Source: Sinorhizobium garamanticum
Lineage (GTDB): Bacteria; Pseudomonadota; Alphaproteobacteria; Rhizobiales; Rhizobiaceae
Direction of reading: 5' to 3'
Length of the DNA: 64,000 bases
NCBI RefSeq assembly: GCF_029892065.1
Contig: NZ_CP120374.1
Coordinates: forward strand, 1,928,740 to 1,992,739
Shown: positions 26,800 through 35,214 of the stretch, one piece after another
Layout: each line of letters opens with the position of its first letter
How positions within the stretch are numbered: the first letter of the stretch is position 1
The notes under the pieces: model-generated
What the model saw: the letters and a program-made list of their open reading frames with translations, nothing else
What the model was told of the DNA's origin: nothing
The model's database searches: none
Position numbers and translations under genes: made by a program

Positions 26800-27764
26800 A
26801 ACGTCGTGACATCATGAGACTGGCGGCCTTTGCGGCTGTTCTCGCGGCCACCACCGCGCTCTTGCCGGGCAAGGATGCAATTGCCCAGGACAAGAAGTGG
26901 CGCATCGGCTTCAGCCAGGCGACGACCATCGAGCCGTGGCGCGCGCAGTTCAACAAGGACATCATCGCCGAAGCCGCGAAACATCCGGAAGTCGAGCTCA
27001 TCATCACGGATGGCGAGGACAAGACGGAGAAGCAGGTCGCCGACGTCGAGAACCTGATCCGTCAGGAAGTCAATGCGTTGCTCATTTCGCCGAAGGAGTC
27101 GGCCGGCCTGACAGGCGTCGTCCAGCAGGCGATCGACGCAAAGATCCCCGTCTTCGTTCTCGACCGCAACGTCGAGACCGACCAGTACACCCAGTTCGTC
27201 GGAGGCGACAACAAGCTGATCGGCCGGGCGGCGGGCGAATATGCGGTCGAGCTTCTCGGCGGCAAGGGCAAGGCCCACGGCAATGTTGTCGAGATCTGGG
27301 GCGGCATGGGCACGCAGCCGGCGCACGACAGGCACGACGGCTTCCACGAATTCACCGACAAGGAGCCGGGCATCAAGAACCTGCTCGACCAGCAGTCCGG
27401 CGATTGGAAGCAGGACCAGGCCTATAACATCATGGCGACGGCGCTTCGCAACAACGAGAAGATCGATCTCGTCTACGGCCACAACGATCCGATGGCCTAT
27501 GGCGCCTATCTGGCGGCCAAGGACGCAGGCCGCGAGAAGGACATCAAGTTCATCGGCATCGACGCCCTGCCGGGTGAAGGCGTGACCTGGGTCAATAATG
27601 GCGAACTCACCGCGACCTTCCTCTATGCGACACCCGGTGCCGAGGGACTCCGTCAGGCGATCAAGTTCCTGAACGGCGAAAAGGTCGAAAAGACCGTGAC
27701 GCTCGACACGATGAAGGTGACGAAGGAGAACGCCGGCCAGATCATGAAGGAGAAGGGCCTGTAA
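26796..27764 (+). CDS. Sugar-binding periplasmic protein of ABC transporter
   Basis: A 322-residue periplasmic binding protein with a basic N-terminus (MKRRDIMR), hydrophobic core and probable cleavage after DAIAQ-type residues near 31. The mature part has VENLIRQEVNALLISPKE, KIPVFVLDRNVETDQY, YGHNDPMAYGAYLAAKDAG and FIGIDALPGEGVTWV, as in the ribose/xylose-binding class. It overlaps the permease stop by four bases and has GGGAGGAAAGGAAG upstream. Last gene of the operon; a terminator follows at 27856. Confidence 0.9.
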   Translation: MKRRDIMRLAAFAAVLAATTALLPGKDAIAQDKKWRIGFSQATTIEPWRAQFNKDIIAEAAKHPEVELIITDGEDKTEKQVADVENLIRQEVNALLISPKESAGLTGVVQQAIDAKIPVFVLDRNVETDQYTQFVGGDNKLIGRAAGEYAVELLGGKGKAHGNVVEIWGGMGTQPAHDRHDGFHEFTDKEPGIKNLLDQQSGDWKQDQAYNIMATALRNNEKIDLVYGHNDPMAYGAYLAAKDAGREKDIKFIGIDALPGEGVTWVNNGELTATFLYATPGAEGLRQAIKFLNGEKVEKTVTLDTMKVTKENAGQIMKEKGL

Positions 27765-27769
27765 TCGCT

Positions 27770-27833
27770 TCACTTTGAATGGCTGCATGTCTTCGTCCTT
27801 CAATCGGTTCCGACCGAGAGAAGCATGCGGCAG
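27770..27833 (+). repeat. Partial, diverged RIME-like repeat
   Basis: CACTTTGAATGGCTGCATG is the element's central block, followed by a decayed second palindrome (TCCTTCAATCGGTTCCGACC) and GCATGCGGCAG. The first palindrome is missing. It lies directly after the binding-protein stop codon. Confidence 0.6.
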
Positions 27834-27855
27834 CGGGCGGCGGGAGTTGGACGAG

Positions 27856-27876
27856 GGGGCGCCCGCCGCCCCTTTT
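27856..27876 (+). terminator. Rho-independent terminator of the ABC operon
   Basis: GGGGCG-CCCGC-CGCCCC followed by TTTTA. It overlaps the stop codon of the convergent otnK gene by two bases. Confidence 0.7.
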
Positions 27877-29158
27877 ATCGCATCATCGCCAGCGCCGTGG
27901 CGAAGAAGTCGTCGCCTCCGAAATTGCCGGATTTGAGCGCCATAAGCATCTCGCCCTGCGAATTGCCGATCGTCCGCAGCACCGGCACGCCAGGCGCGAT
28001 CTCCGGGCCGATCAGGAACGCCGGAATTCCCAGCCTGTCGACCGTAGCGCCGGAGGTCTCTCCGCCGGCGACGATGAGGCGCCTGACGCCGCGCGCCACC
28101 AGTTCGGCGGCGATCGCCGAGGTGGCGGCTTCGATCGCGCGCCCCGATATTTCGCGTCCATAGCGCGATTGAAGGTCGGAAACGGCCTCCGGCGTGGTGC
28201 TGGCGGCAATGATGACGGGCCCTGCCTTCATTCGCTCCCCCGCCCAGGAAAGCGCGGCTGAGATTTCGTCCGGCGCGGCGGTGAGCAATCGTTCGGGATC
28301 GAGCCTCAGGACCGGCATTGCCTGTTCGGCAATGGCAAGCTGGCGAAGGGTGGCGCTGGAGCAACTGCCGGCAATGATGGCCGCATACCCACCGACGGGG
28401 CGGATGGCATCGGCCGTGGTACTGACCTTCGACGGCACGCGACCGGAGCGCACGAGCGCGCGTGCCAGACCGAGACCGAGGCCGGAGGCCCCGGTCGACA
28501 CCGGTGCATCGAGCGCAACCTCCCCGAGGATTTCAAGGTCGCGTTCGAAGACCGCATCGGCTATCACCGCGCTGGCGCCCTCGGCGCGCAGCGCATCGAG
28601 CCGCGCTCGCACGGCATCGGGTCCGGCCGCCACGGCCGGCAGGTCGATGAGGCCGATCGCACCACGCGACTGGCGGGCCATGACCCGGACGAGATTGGCG
28701 TCGTGCATGGGATTGAGCGGGTGGTCCTTGAGCGGGCTTTCGTCGAGCGGCTGGCCGTTGACGAAAAGGTGGCCGAGATAGACGGTGCGCCCGGTTTCCG
28801 GAAAGGCTGGGGTGACGAGCACGGTGCTGCCGCCCGCGAGTTCCGCGAGTGCCTCCGTCACCGGGCCGATATTGCCCTGGTCGGTCGAATCGAAGGTCGA
28901 GCAGATCTTGTAAAGCACATGCATCGCTCCACGCCCGCGCAGCCAGTGTTCGGCCGTGCCCGCGGCGGCCACCGCCTCCTGCGCGGAGACCGAGCGGATC
29001 TTCAGCGAAACCACCACTGCGTCGACATCCGGCAAGGTGAGGGACGGATCGGGAATGCCGACCGTCTGGACAGTGCTGAGCCCGTTCTTAGTCAGCGTGT
29101 TGGCGAGGTCCGAGGCGCCGGTGTAATCGTCGGCGATCGATCCGAGGAGGATGGTCAT
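27875..29158 (-). CDS. otnK: 3-oxo-tetronate 4-kinase (DUF1537 family)
   Basis: A 427-residue four-carbon acid-sugar kinase. It starts MTILLGSIADDYTGASDLANTL, with the DDxTGA sugar-binding motif of DUF1537; KICSTFDSTDQGNIGPVTEAL, TPAFPETGRTVYLGHLFVNG and KDHPLNPMHDANLVRVMARQ are typical of OtnK. The C-terminal nucleotide domain has IIAGSCSSATLRQ and RLIVAGGETSGATV. It should phosphorylate 3-oxo-tetronate at C4 with ATP, in the cytoplasm. GGAGCTGACCG precedes the ATG, overlapping the OtnI stop region, so it is translated with otnI and ltnD in one operon. OtnC, which uses its product, is on the opposite strand at 33498. Confidence 0.9.
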   Translation of the reverse strand: MTILLGSIADDYTGASDLANTLTKNGLSTVQTVGIPDPSLTLPDVDAVVVSLKIRSVSAQEAVAAAGTAEHWLRGRGAMHVLYKICSTFDSTDQGNIGPVTEALAELAGGSTVLVTPAFPETGRTVYLGHLFVNGQPLDESPLKDHPLNPMHDANLVRVMARQSRGAIGLIDLPAVAAGPDAVRARLDALRAEGASAVIADAVFERDLEILGEVALDAPVSTGASGLGLGLARALVRSGRVPSKVSTTADAIRPVGGYAAIIAGSCSSATLRQLAIAEQAMPVLRLDPERLLTAAPDEISAALSWAGERMKAGPVIIAASTTPEAVSDLQSRYGREISGRAIEAATSAIAAELVARGVRRLIVAGGETSGATVDRLGIPAFLIGPEIAPGVPVLRTIGNSQGEMLMALKSGNFGGDDFFATALAMMR

Positions 29159-29161
29159 CGG

Positions 29162-29938
29162 TCAGCTCCTTGCATACGGCTTGAACCAGTCGAGACCGTC
29201 GAGGGTGCGGCCGCGCGGGATATATTCGCAGCCGACGAAACCATCATATCCGAGCCGGTCGATTTCCTCGAAGAGGTACGAATAGTTCAGCTCTTCGCCG
29301 TCGGGTTCATGGCGGGAGGGGACGCTCGCGATCTGGATGTGGCCGACTATCGGCAACAGGCGACGGAGTGCCATGACGACATCGCCGTGCAGGATCTGGC
29401 GGTGATAAATGTCGAATTGGAGCTTCAGATTCGGCATGCCGAGTTCGGCGATAAGGCGCTCGGCAGCGCCGAAGTCGTTCAGGAAATAGCCCGGCATGTT
29501 TCGTCCGTTGATCGGCTCGATGAGCAGGTCGATACCGCTCTCCGCCAAGCGTTCGGCCGCATAGACGACGGAGCGACGATAGCAGGATGTGGCCTCCTCG
29601 TCGTCGCTATCGGCGAGACCCGCCATCAGATGCAGCCGTTTAACGCCTGTCGCGGCCGCATAATCGAGCGCCCGTTCCGCGCTCGACTTCAGTTCATCGA
29701 AGCGGCCGGGCAGCGCTGCGATGCCGCGCTCGCCGGCTGCCCAGTCGCCCGGTGGCAGATTGAACAGCGCCTGTTTGAGATCGTTGCGGGCAAGCCGCTC
29801 ACCAAGAACGTCCGGTGCGGCTTCATAGGGAAACAGATATTCGACGGCGGCAAATCCGGCGTCCGCCGCCGCGTCGAAGCGGTCGAGGAACGACCATTCG
29901 TTGAACATCGTCGTCAGGTTGGCGGCAAAGATCGGCAT
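29162..29938 (-). CDS. otnI: 2-oxo-tetronate isomerase (hydroxypyruvate isomerase family)
   Basis: A 258-residue TIM barrel of the Hyi family. It starts MPIFAANLTTMFNEWSFLDRF; FAAVEYLFPYE, LLIEPINGRNMPGYFLND (catalytic Glu), LKLQFDIYHRQILHGDV (metal Asp and His), HIQIASVPSRHEPDGEELNY and GFVGCEYIPRG (second catalytic Glu) are all present. In a tetronate context it converts 2-oxo- to 3-oxo-tetronate between LtnD/DenD and OtnK. AGGAGTAGGACG precedes the ATG. It lies nine bases after ltnD and three bases before otnK. Confidence 0.88.
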   Translation of the reverse strand: MPIFAANLTTMFNEWSFLDRFDAAADAGFAAVEYLFPYEAAPDVLGERLARNDLKQALFNLPPGDWAAGERGIAALPGRFDELKSSAERALDYAAATGVKRLHLMAGLADSDDEEATSCYRRSVVYAAERLAESGIDLLIEPINGRNMPGYFLNDFGAAERLIAELGMPNLKLQFDIYHRQILHGDVVMALRRLLPIVGHIQIASVPSRHEPDGEELNYSYLFEEIDRLGYDGFVGCEYIPRGRTLDGLDWFKPYARS

Positions 29939-29947
29939 TGTCGCGTC

Positions 29948-30883
29948 CTACTCCTTCTGTGAGTTTGCGTCGGGCAGCGTTGCGCCGGAAAGCTGGGCGT
30001 AGAGCCGGGCGAGCGAGGAATCGTCGTCTCGGCCCATGCCCGCGCCGGCAGCGGCGAGATACATCTGCAGTGCCGCGGCCGCGAGCGGCACGGGATAACG
30101 CTCCGACCGGGCCATGTCCTGGACGATGCCGAGGTCCTTGACGAAGATTTCGATGGCGCTGAGCGGCGTATAGTCGCCGGCAAGCACATGCGGCACCCGG
30201 TTTTCGAACATCCAGGAATTGCCCGCCGACGCAGTGATCACTTCATAAACCTTGCCAAGATCGAGCCCCTGCTTGGCGGCAAAGCTTATCGCTTCGCAGG
30301 CGGCCGCGATATGCACGCCGGCAAGAAGCTGGTTGATCATCTTGAAGGCCGCGCCGGTCCCGGCGGCGTCGCCCAGCTCGTAGACCTTGGCTGCCATTGC
30401 ATCGAGGGCAGGGCGCGCCGCGGCGAAGGCTTCGGCCGATCCCGAAGCCATGATCGTCAGTTCGCCCCTCGCGGCTCGGGCGGCGCCGCCTGAAATCGGC
30501 GCGTCGAGATAGTGGAGGCCGAGCGCCTCGACCTTCTCCGACAGGCGGCGTGCGACCGCCGGATCCATAGTCGCCGACGAAACGAAGACTGCGCCGGGCT
30601 TCATGTCGCCTGCGATTCCGTCCGGGCCGAACAGCACGGCTTCGGTCTGAGCGGCGTTTACGACGACGCAGACAACGATGTCGGCGTCCCGGACCGCCTC
30701 TCTCAGCGCGCCCGCACCGCGGCCGCCTTCCGTCACGAAGCGCTCCACTGCCGCTTGCGCAACGTCGTATCCGGTGACATCGAGGCCGGCACGTTTTATC
30801 GATTGGGCCATTCCAAGCCCCATCGCGCCGAGGCCGATTACGGCGGCCGTTCCGCGCCCGCGATTTTCAACATGCACTGACAT
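29948..30883 (-). CDS. ltnD: L-threonate dehydrogenase (beta-hydroxyacid dehydrogenase family)
   Basis: A 311-residue NAD-dependent dehydrogenase. Rossmann motif AVIGLGAMGLGMAQSI near residues 14-29; substrate motif DAPISGGAARAARGELTIMASG; catalytic lysine in GAAFKMINQLLAGVH. The LtnD assignment follows from its position directly upstream of otnI and otnK. It oxidises C2 of L-threonate to 2-oxo-tetronate. Start at 30883 (MSVHVENRG) has CTGGAG upstream. The MFS transporter gene lies 65 bases upstream on the same strand. Confidence 0.85.
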   Translation of the reverse strand: MSVHVENRGRGTAAVIGLGAMGLGMAQSIKRAGLDVTGYDVAQAAVERFVTEGGRGAGALREAVRDADIVVCVVVNAAQTEAVLFGPDGIAGDMKPGAVFVSSATMDPAVARRLSEKVEALGLHYLDAPISGGAARAARGELTIMASGSAEAFAAARPALDAMAAKVYELGDAAGTGAAFKMINQLLAGVHIAAACEAISFAAKQGLDLGKVYEVITASAGNSWMFENRVPHVLAGDYTPLSAIEIFVKDLGIVQDMARSERYPVPLAAAALQMYLAAAGAGMGRDDDSSLARLYAQLSGATLPDANSQKE

Positions 30884-30948
30884 GACGGTATTCTCCAGTG
30901 TTGTGATGTCGGGTGACCCTCCGATCATCGCGTCGGGAGGGGCCGAGC

Positions 30949-32265
30949 TTAGCGGTTGACGGTCTTGCCTGGAACGGTCAGCACGGCGAGCGCGCCGATG
31001 ACGAGAACGGCGGCCAGGAAATACATGCCTGCACTGTTGCTGCCAGTGAAGTCCTTCAGGTAGCCGACCATAAACGGCCCGAGGAATCCGGCAAGATTGC
31101 CGACCGAATTGATCCAGGCGATGCCGGCTGCCGCACCTGTGCCGGCGAGAAAGGCCGTCGGCAGCGACCAGAAGAGCGGTGCGCAACTGATGGCACCGGC
31201 GGCTGCGAAGGAGAGGCAGATGATGGCGACCGTCGTGCTCGTTGCCATTGTCGCCGCGGCGAAGCCGCCGGCTGCGATGACAGCCGGGACGACGAGGTGC
31301 CAACGCCGTTCGCGCAACCGGTCCGAAGAACGCCCGAGCGCCAGCATGGCTATGAACGTGCAGACGTAGGGGATAGCCGAGATTAGGCCGATTTGCAGGT
31401 TGCCGGTGACACCGGATGCCTTGACCATCGTCGGCATCCAGAAATTCAGGCCGTATTGCCCGAGCACGAAGCAGAAATAGATGAGGCACATCAGCCAGAC
31501 GCGACGGTCGGTCATCGTTCCGACGATGCTGTGCGGGCTCGACGCTTTCGCCCGATTGTCGGCGCCGATATTCACGGAGAGCAAGTTCTTTTCCTCGTCG
31601 GTGAGCCAGCTTGCGTCCCGGATCGTGTCATCGAGATAGAAGAAGGTCACAATCCCGAGGGCGACGGCAGGAATGGCTTCGATCAGGAACATCCATTGCC
31701 AGCCTGAAAGGCCATGCGTTCCATGGAAGCTGTCGATAAGCAGACCGGAAAGCGGATTGCCGAAGATGGCCGAGATCGGGATTGCGGACATGAAGGTCGC
31801 AACGATCTTGGCGCGGCGATGCGCCGGATACCAGGATGTCAGGTAGAGGATGATGCCGGGAAAGAATCCGGCCTCGGCGATGCCGAGCAGGAACCGCAGC
31901 ACATAGAATGCTGTTTCCGACGAGGTGAACATGAACGCCGCGGAGATGACGCCCCAGGTGATCATGATGCGGGCGATCCATACGCGGGCGCCGACCTTGT
32001 TCAGTATGACGTTGCTCGGCACTTCGAACAGAAAATAACCGATGAAGAAGATGCCGGCGCCGACGCCGTAGGCCGCTTCCGATAGGCCCAGTTCGCTCGA
32101 CATCTGCAGCTTGGCAAAGCCGACGTTGACGCGGTCGAGATAGGCGACCACGTAGCAGAGCATCAAGAACGGGACGATTCTCCAGAAAACCTTGGTATAG
32201 GCGCGATCCTCGACCGCCCGTTCGAGGTGTACGCCAGTGGCTGGCGCCTGCGTTTGCAGCGTCAT
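30949..32265 (-). CDS. MFS transporter, anion:cation symporter (tartrate/sugar acid type)
   Basis: A 438-residue major facilitator with 12 predicted membrane segments. The N-terminal half has LCYVVAYLDRVNVGFAKLQM, IFFIGYFLFEVPSNVIL and FYVLRFLLGIAEAGFFPGI, all typical of the ACS family (tartrate, galactonate, phthalate). It probably imports the four-carbon sugar acid used by LtnD, OtnI and OtnK downstream. The start at 32265 (MTLQTQAP) has GGAGGAGGAAATC upstream. A longer in-frame start at 32406 would run through the operators and is rejected. It is divergent from the LacI gene at 32437. Confidence 0.9.
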   Translation of the reverse strand: MTLQTQAPATGVHLERAVEDRAYTKVFWRIVPFLMLCYVVAYLDRVNVGFAKLQMSSELGLSEAAYGVGAGIFFIGYFLFEVPSNVILNKVGARVWIARIMITWGVISAAFMFTSSETAFYVLRFLLGIAEAGFFPGIILYLTSWYPAHRRAKIVATFMSAIPISAIFGNPLSGLLIDSFHGTHGLSGWQWMFLIEAIPAVALGIVTFFYLDDTIRDASWLTDEEKNLLSVNIGADNRAKASSPHSIVGTMTDRRVWLMCLIYFCFVLGQYGLNFWMPTMVKASGVTGNLQIGLISAIPYVCTFIAMLALGRSSDRLRERRWHLVVPAVIAAGGFAAATMATSTTVAIICLSFAAAGAISCAPLFWSLPTAFLAGTGAAAGIAWINSVGNLAGFLGPFMVGYLKDFTGSNSAGMYFLAAVLVIGALAVLTVPGKTVNR

Positions 32266-32333
32266 GATTTCCTCCTCCAACAGTTTGCCGGGAGACCCCC
32301 TTGCCCGCCTTCCGACATGGCGCCTTGCCTTGA

Positions 32334-32406
32334 TTGGCAGCGCTGCCAATAATTCAAATAATCCATTTTGGCAGCGCTGCCAACAAGAAAATGGTAGCGC
32401 TGCCAA
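32334..32406. promoter_or_regulatory. Three tandem LacI-type operators
   Basis: TTGGCAGCGCTGCCAA, a perfect 16-base palindrome, occurs at 32334-32349 and 32368-32383; a third version ATGGTAGCGCTGCCAA is at 32391-32406. Centre spacings are 34 and 23 bases. They fill the divergent gap between the MFS transporter and the LacI gene, which therefore probably binds all three. Confidence 0.85.
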
Positions 32407-32436
32407 AAATTCTGGCTATTGAATTGAAGTGGTAAG

Positions 32437-33480
32437 ATGCGGCGCGAAGACACCCGTGCTCTCAGGAGTGGCGTAAACTTGACCTTGGAATTCAAGCACC
32501 ACACTGCGGTAACCCTTGCCGAGGTCGCGGAAGCAGCCGGCGTCGGCGAGAGCACGGTGTCGCGGGTGCTCCGCAACCATGGCTCCTTTTCCAAGAAGAC
32601 GCGGGACCGGGTGATGGAGGCGGTCGAACGGCTCGGCTATGTACCGAACCGGATCGCCGGGACGCTCGCTTCCGCCGGATCGCGGCTCGTCGCCTTCGTC
32701 ATTCCCTCGCTGTCCAACATCGTCTTTCCCGATGTGCTGCGCGGCGCGAGCAGCGTTTTGGAAGCAAATCAGCATCAGGCCGTCTTTTCCGTCACCGACT
32801 ATGACGCGGAACGCGAGGAGGCGCTTGTCGCCGCGATGCTCGCCTGGCGGCCGACGGCGGTCATGCTTGCTGGCTTCGAGCATACCGAAGGCACGGTGAA
32901 GAGGCTGCGCGCGAGCGGCTGTCGTGTGGTGGAGATGCTCGATCTCGACGGAACCGCGCTGGATCTGGCCGTTGGCTTGTCCAACCGCTCAGCCGGGCGC
33001 ACAAGCGCCGATTTTCTCTTGAAGCGCGGCTATCGCCGGATCGGCTATGTCGGACATGATCTCGATCGCGACACCCGCGCCCGCAAGCGCTTCGGCGGCT
33101 TCTGCGAGGCACTCGGCGCCGCCGGCTTTGCGCTCGTCGACCGGGAGATTTGCGCGGGCGGCTCATCGGTTGAAAGCGGGCGGCTTGGGCTGGAGCGTCT
33201 GCTCGCCAGAAGCTCTCTCGATGCCGTCTATTTTTCAAACGACGACATGGCGCTCGGCGGCTATTTCCACTGCCTGGCACGCGGGATTTCGATCCCCTCG
33301 CAACTGGCGATCTTCGGCTACAATGGTCTCGACATCGGCCGGGTCACGCCGCAGCCGCTCTCGACCATTCGCACGCCCCGCGTCGAGACGGGCCGGGTGG
33401 CAGCTGAACTTGTCGTCACGGATGCGCCGCCGCAGGTCGTCGATCTCGGGTTCGAATTGATCGAAGGCGCAACCGCCTGA
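32437..33480 (+). CDS. LacI-family regulator of the tetronate genes
   Basis: A 347-residue repressor of the GntR(gluconate)/LacI type. HTH at about residues 25-47 (VTLAEVAEAAGVGESTVSRVL), hinge NRIAGTLASAGS, effector domain with VIPSLSNIVFPDVLRG, YRRIGYVGHDLDRDTRARKR, YFSNDDMALGGYF and GYNGLDIGRVTPQPLSTIRTP. Its gene starts 31 bases after the last of the three operators. It is divergent from the MFS-ltnD-otnI-otnK genes and 18 bases upstream of otnC, so it probably represses both arms. An acid-sugar intermediate is the likely inducer. Confidence 0.9.
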   Translation: MRREDTRALRSGVNLTLEFKHHTAVTLAEVAEAAGVGESTVSRVLRNHGSFSKKTRDRVMEAVERLGYVPNRIAGTLASAGSRLVAFVIPSLSNIVFPDVLRGASSVLEANQHQAVFSVTDYDAEREEALVAAMLAWRPTAVMLAGFEHTEGTVKRLRASGCRVVEMLDLDGTALDLAVGLSNRSAGRTSADFLLKRGYRRIGYVGHDLDRDTRARKRFGGFCEALGAAGFALVDREICAGGSSVESGRLGLERLLARSSLDAVYFSNDDMALGGYFHCLARGISIPSQLAIFGYNGLDIGRVTPQPLSTIRTPRVETGRVAAELVVTDAPPQVVDLGFELIEGATA

Positions 33481-33497
33481 GTTGAAAGGATTGCAAG

Positions 33498-34175
33498 ATG
33501 TCCGAAGCACGTCAGCGCGAGGAAATCTGCCGCTATGGACGATCGCTGTTCGAGCGCGGCCTGACACCCGGCTCGTCGGGCAACATATCGCTGAGGCTCG
33601 ACGACGGCAGTTGGCTGGTGACGCCGACCAATGCCTCGCTCGGCTTCCTCGACCCCGCCCGTATCTCCAGGCTCGACGGCGCGGGTCGGCTGCTATCAGG
33701 AGACAAGCCGACCAAGGAAATTCCGCTTCACACCGCCCTTTACGAGACGCGCGGCAGCGCCCGCGCGATCGTCCATCTCCATTCCACCCATGCGGTGGCG
33801 CTCACGATGCTGCCGGAGGTCGATCCGCGCGCCGCGCTGCCGCCGATGACGCCCTATTATCTGATGCGCGCCGGTGAAACGGCTCTTGTGCCCTACTATC
33901 GTCCCGGCGACCCGGCGGTTGCCGATGCGATCCGCGGACTTGCGGGCAAGTACTCCTCGGTGTTGCTCGCCAATCACGGTCCGGTGGTGGCGGGCGACAG
34001 CCTCGAGGCGGCGGTGTTCGCCACCGAAGAACTCGAGGAAACGGCAAAGCTCTATCTGCTGCTGCGCAATCTCAATCCACGTTATCTCAGCCCGGAGCAG
34101 GTGGATGACCTTGCGAAAACCTTCGGGCTCGACCTGCCATCCCGTGGCGGTCATGAAGGGCATGATCACGACTGA
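33498..34175 (+). CDS. otnC: 3-oxo-tetronate 4-phosphate decarboxylase (class II aldolase family)
   Basis: A 225-residue class II aldolase/adducin-fold enzyme. It has TPGSSGNISLRL, the substrate-phosphate segment TPTNASLGFLDP, catalytic Glu in KPTKEIPLHTALYE, the zinc histidines in IVHLHSTHAVAL and LLANHGPVVAGDSL. OtnC decarboxylates 3-oxo-tetronate 4-phosphate to dihydroxyacetone phosphate and CO2. It is the last step of the pathway and the only tetronate core gene on this strand, 18 bases after the LacI stop. The C-terminus is histidine/glycine rich (GGHEGHDHD), which might help load metal. Confidence 0.88.
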   Translation: MSEARQREEICRYGRSLFERGLTPGSSGNISLRLDDGSWLVTPTNASLGFLDPARISRLDGAGRLLSGDKPTKEIPLHTALYETRGSARAIVHLHSTHAVALTMLPEVDPRAALPPMTPYYLMRAGETALVPYYRPGDPAVADAIRGLAGKYSSVLLANHGPVVAGDSLEAAVFATEELEETAKLYLLLRNLNPRYLSPEQVDDLAKTFGLDLPSRGGHEGHDHD

Positions 34176-34351
34176 ACCTGCTGGCGAAACAGTGTGTTAC
34201 ACCCATTCGTGGGCTGGCAATCTTGCATCGCTTCTTCGGTAATACGCCTTGCAATCTGCGTGCGCCGCACAAGAAGCGCGCGCATTTTTGATGCACTGCC
34301 GCGACGAACTGCCCTTGACCGCCTCCGCCTTTGCGGCGTCTATTCGTTAAT

Positions 34352-34380
34352 ACTGATCCGGTGGACCAACCAGTGGATCA
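34352..34380. promoter_or_regulatory. Inverted repeat before the GntR gene
   Basis: CTGATCC-N15-GGATCAG is a perfect 7-base inverted repeat whose centre GGTGGACCAACC contains a further GGT/ACC pair. It ends 17 bases before the GntR start codon and overlaps a likely promoter, which suggests autoregulation by this FadR-type regulator. Confidence 0.6.
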
Positions 34381-34397
34381 GTTGGAGGTGCGGCGCA

Positions 34398-35174
34398 GTG
34401 AATGGCAGTCCCATACTCACGCAAATGCCGAAGATCGGGCGGAGCCTCGAACGCCGCACCGCGCGTGACGTGATTGCCGACAAGCTGATGGTTCTCGTTG
34501 CGACCAACATGCTGCATCCGGGCGACGAACTCCCCGGCGAGCGCGAACTCGCCAACGTGCTCCATGTCAGCCGTGAGACCGTGCGCGGCGCCATCCAGGC
34601 GCTTGCCGCGCGCGGCATCATCGAGGTTTCGCAAGGCAGCCGCAGCCGGGTTGCCAATGTCGATCTCAGCGACGTCACCGTGACGATCGCCTCGCCGAAC
34701 GCCATCGACAGCTATGATCTCGAGGCGGTTCATGCCGCTAGGCTGCATATCGAGTTGAAGGTCGTGGGTGATGCCGCCGAAAACATCGATCAGGACACGC
34801 TCAGCAAACTGGAGAGCCTGCTCGAAGCGCAGCGGCTCGGCGGCGACGATGCCATGCGATTCCTGATCTGCGACCGTGAATTTCATGTGGCGATCTATCG
34901 GGCTTGTGGCAATCCGCTGCTCTCGGACTTCGTCACCGATCTCTACACCTACATGATGAATTACCGGCGCAGCGCCATGTCCCGGCCCGGCGCTATAGAT
35001 GCCAGCCACAAGGATCACTGCGAGATCGTGGCAGCGCTTGCCCGGCGCGACCGCGATGCCGTCGTCACGGCGTTTCGCCATCATCTCATGCGAATCTACG
35101 AGACAACGAAGGAATTGCTCGCCGAGCACGGGCGGGCGGAAAAGCCAGCAGGCAAGGGTGGGAAGACACGCTGA
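34398..35174 (+). CDS. GntR/FadR-family transcriptional regulator
   Basis: A 258-residue regulator. The GntR winged helix covers about residues 20-80 (RDVIADKLMVLVATNMLHPG; GERELANVLHVSRETVRGAI), followed by an all-helical FCD effector domain (FLICDREFHVAIYRACGNPL; IDASHKDHCEIVAALARRDR), whose Asp/His residues commonly bind metal and a carboxylate effector. The GTG at 34398 with GTTGGAGG upstream is chosen; the frame is open further upstream to 34194 but through the inverted repeat. It sits before denD on the same strand with 40 bases between and probably controls it. Confidence 0.85.
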   Translation: MNGSPILTQMPKIGRSLERRTARDVIADKLMVLVATNMLHPGDELPGERELANVLHVSRETVRGAIQALAARGIIEVSQGSRSRVANVDLSDVTVTIASPNAIDSYDLEAVHAARLHIELKVVGDAAENIDQDTLSKLESLLEAQRLGGDDAMRFLICDREFHVAIYRACGNPLLSDFVTDLYTYMMNYRRSAMSRPGAIDASHKDHCEIVAALARRDRDAVVTAFRHHLMRIYETTKELLAEHGRAEKPAGKGGKTR

Positions 35175-35214
35175 ACCCGGAATTTCCCGGGCCGAAAACG
35201 GAGGTTCGCCGCGA

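Noticed and set aside
26619..28364. 581-codon minus-strand frame over the binding-protein gene
   Set aside because: Antisense shadow spanning an operon end, a terminator and a repeat.
32266..32406. N-terminal extension of the MFS transporter by 47 codons
   Set aside because: It would be coded by the three operator palindromes; a strong ribosome site precedes the internal ATG at 32265.
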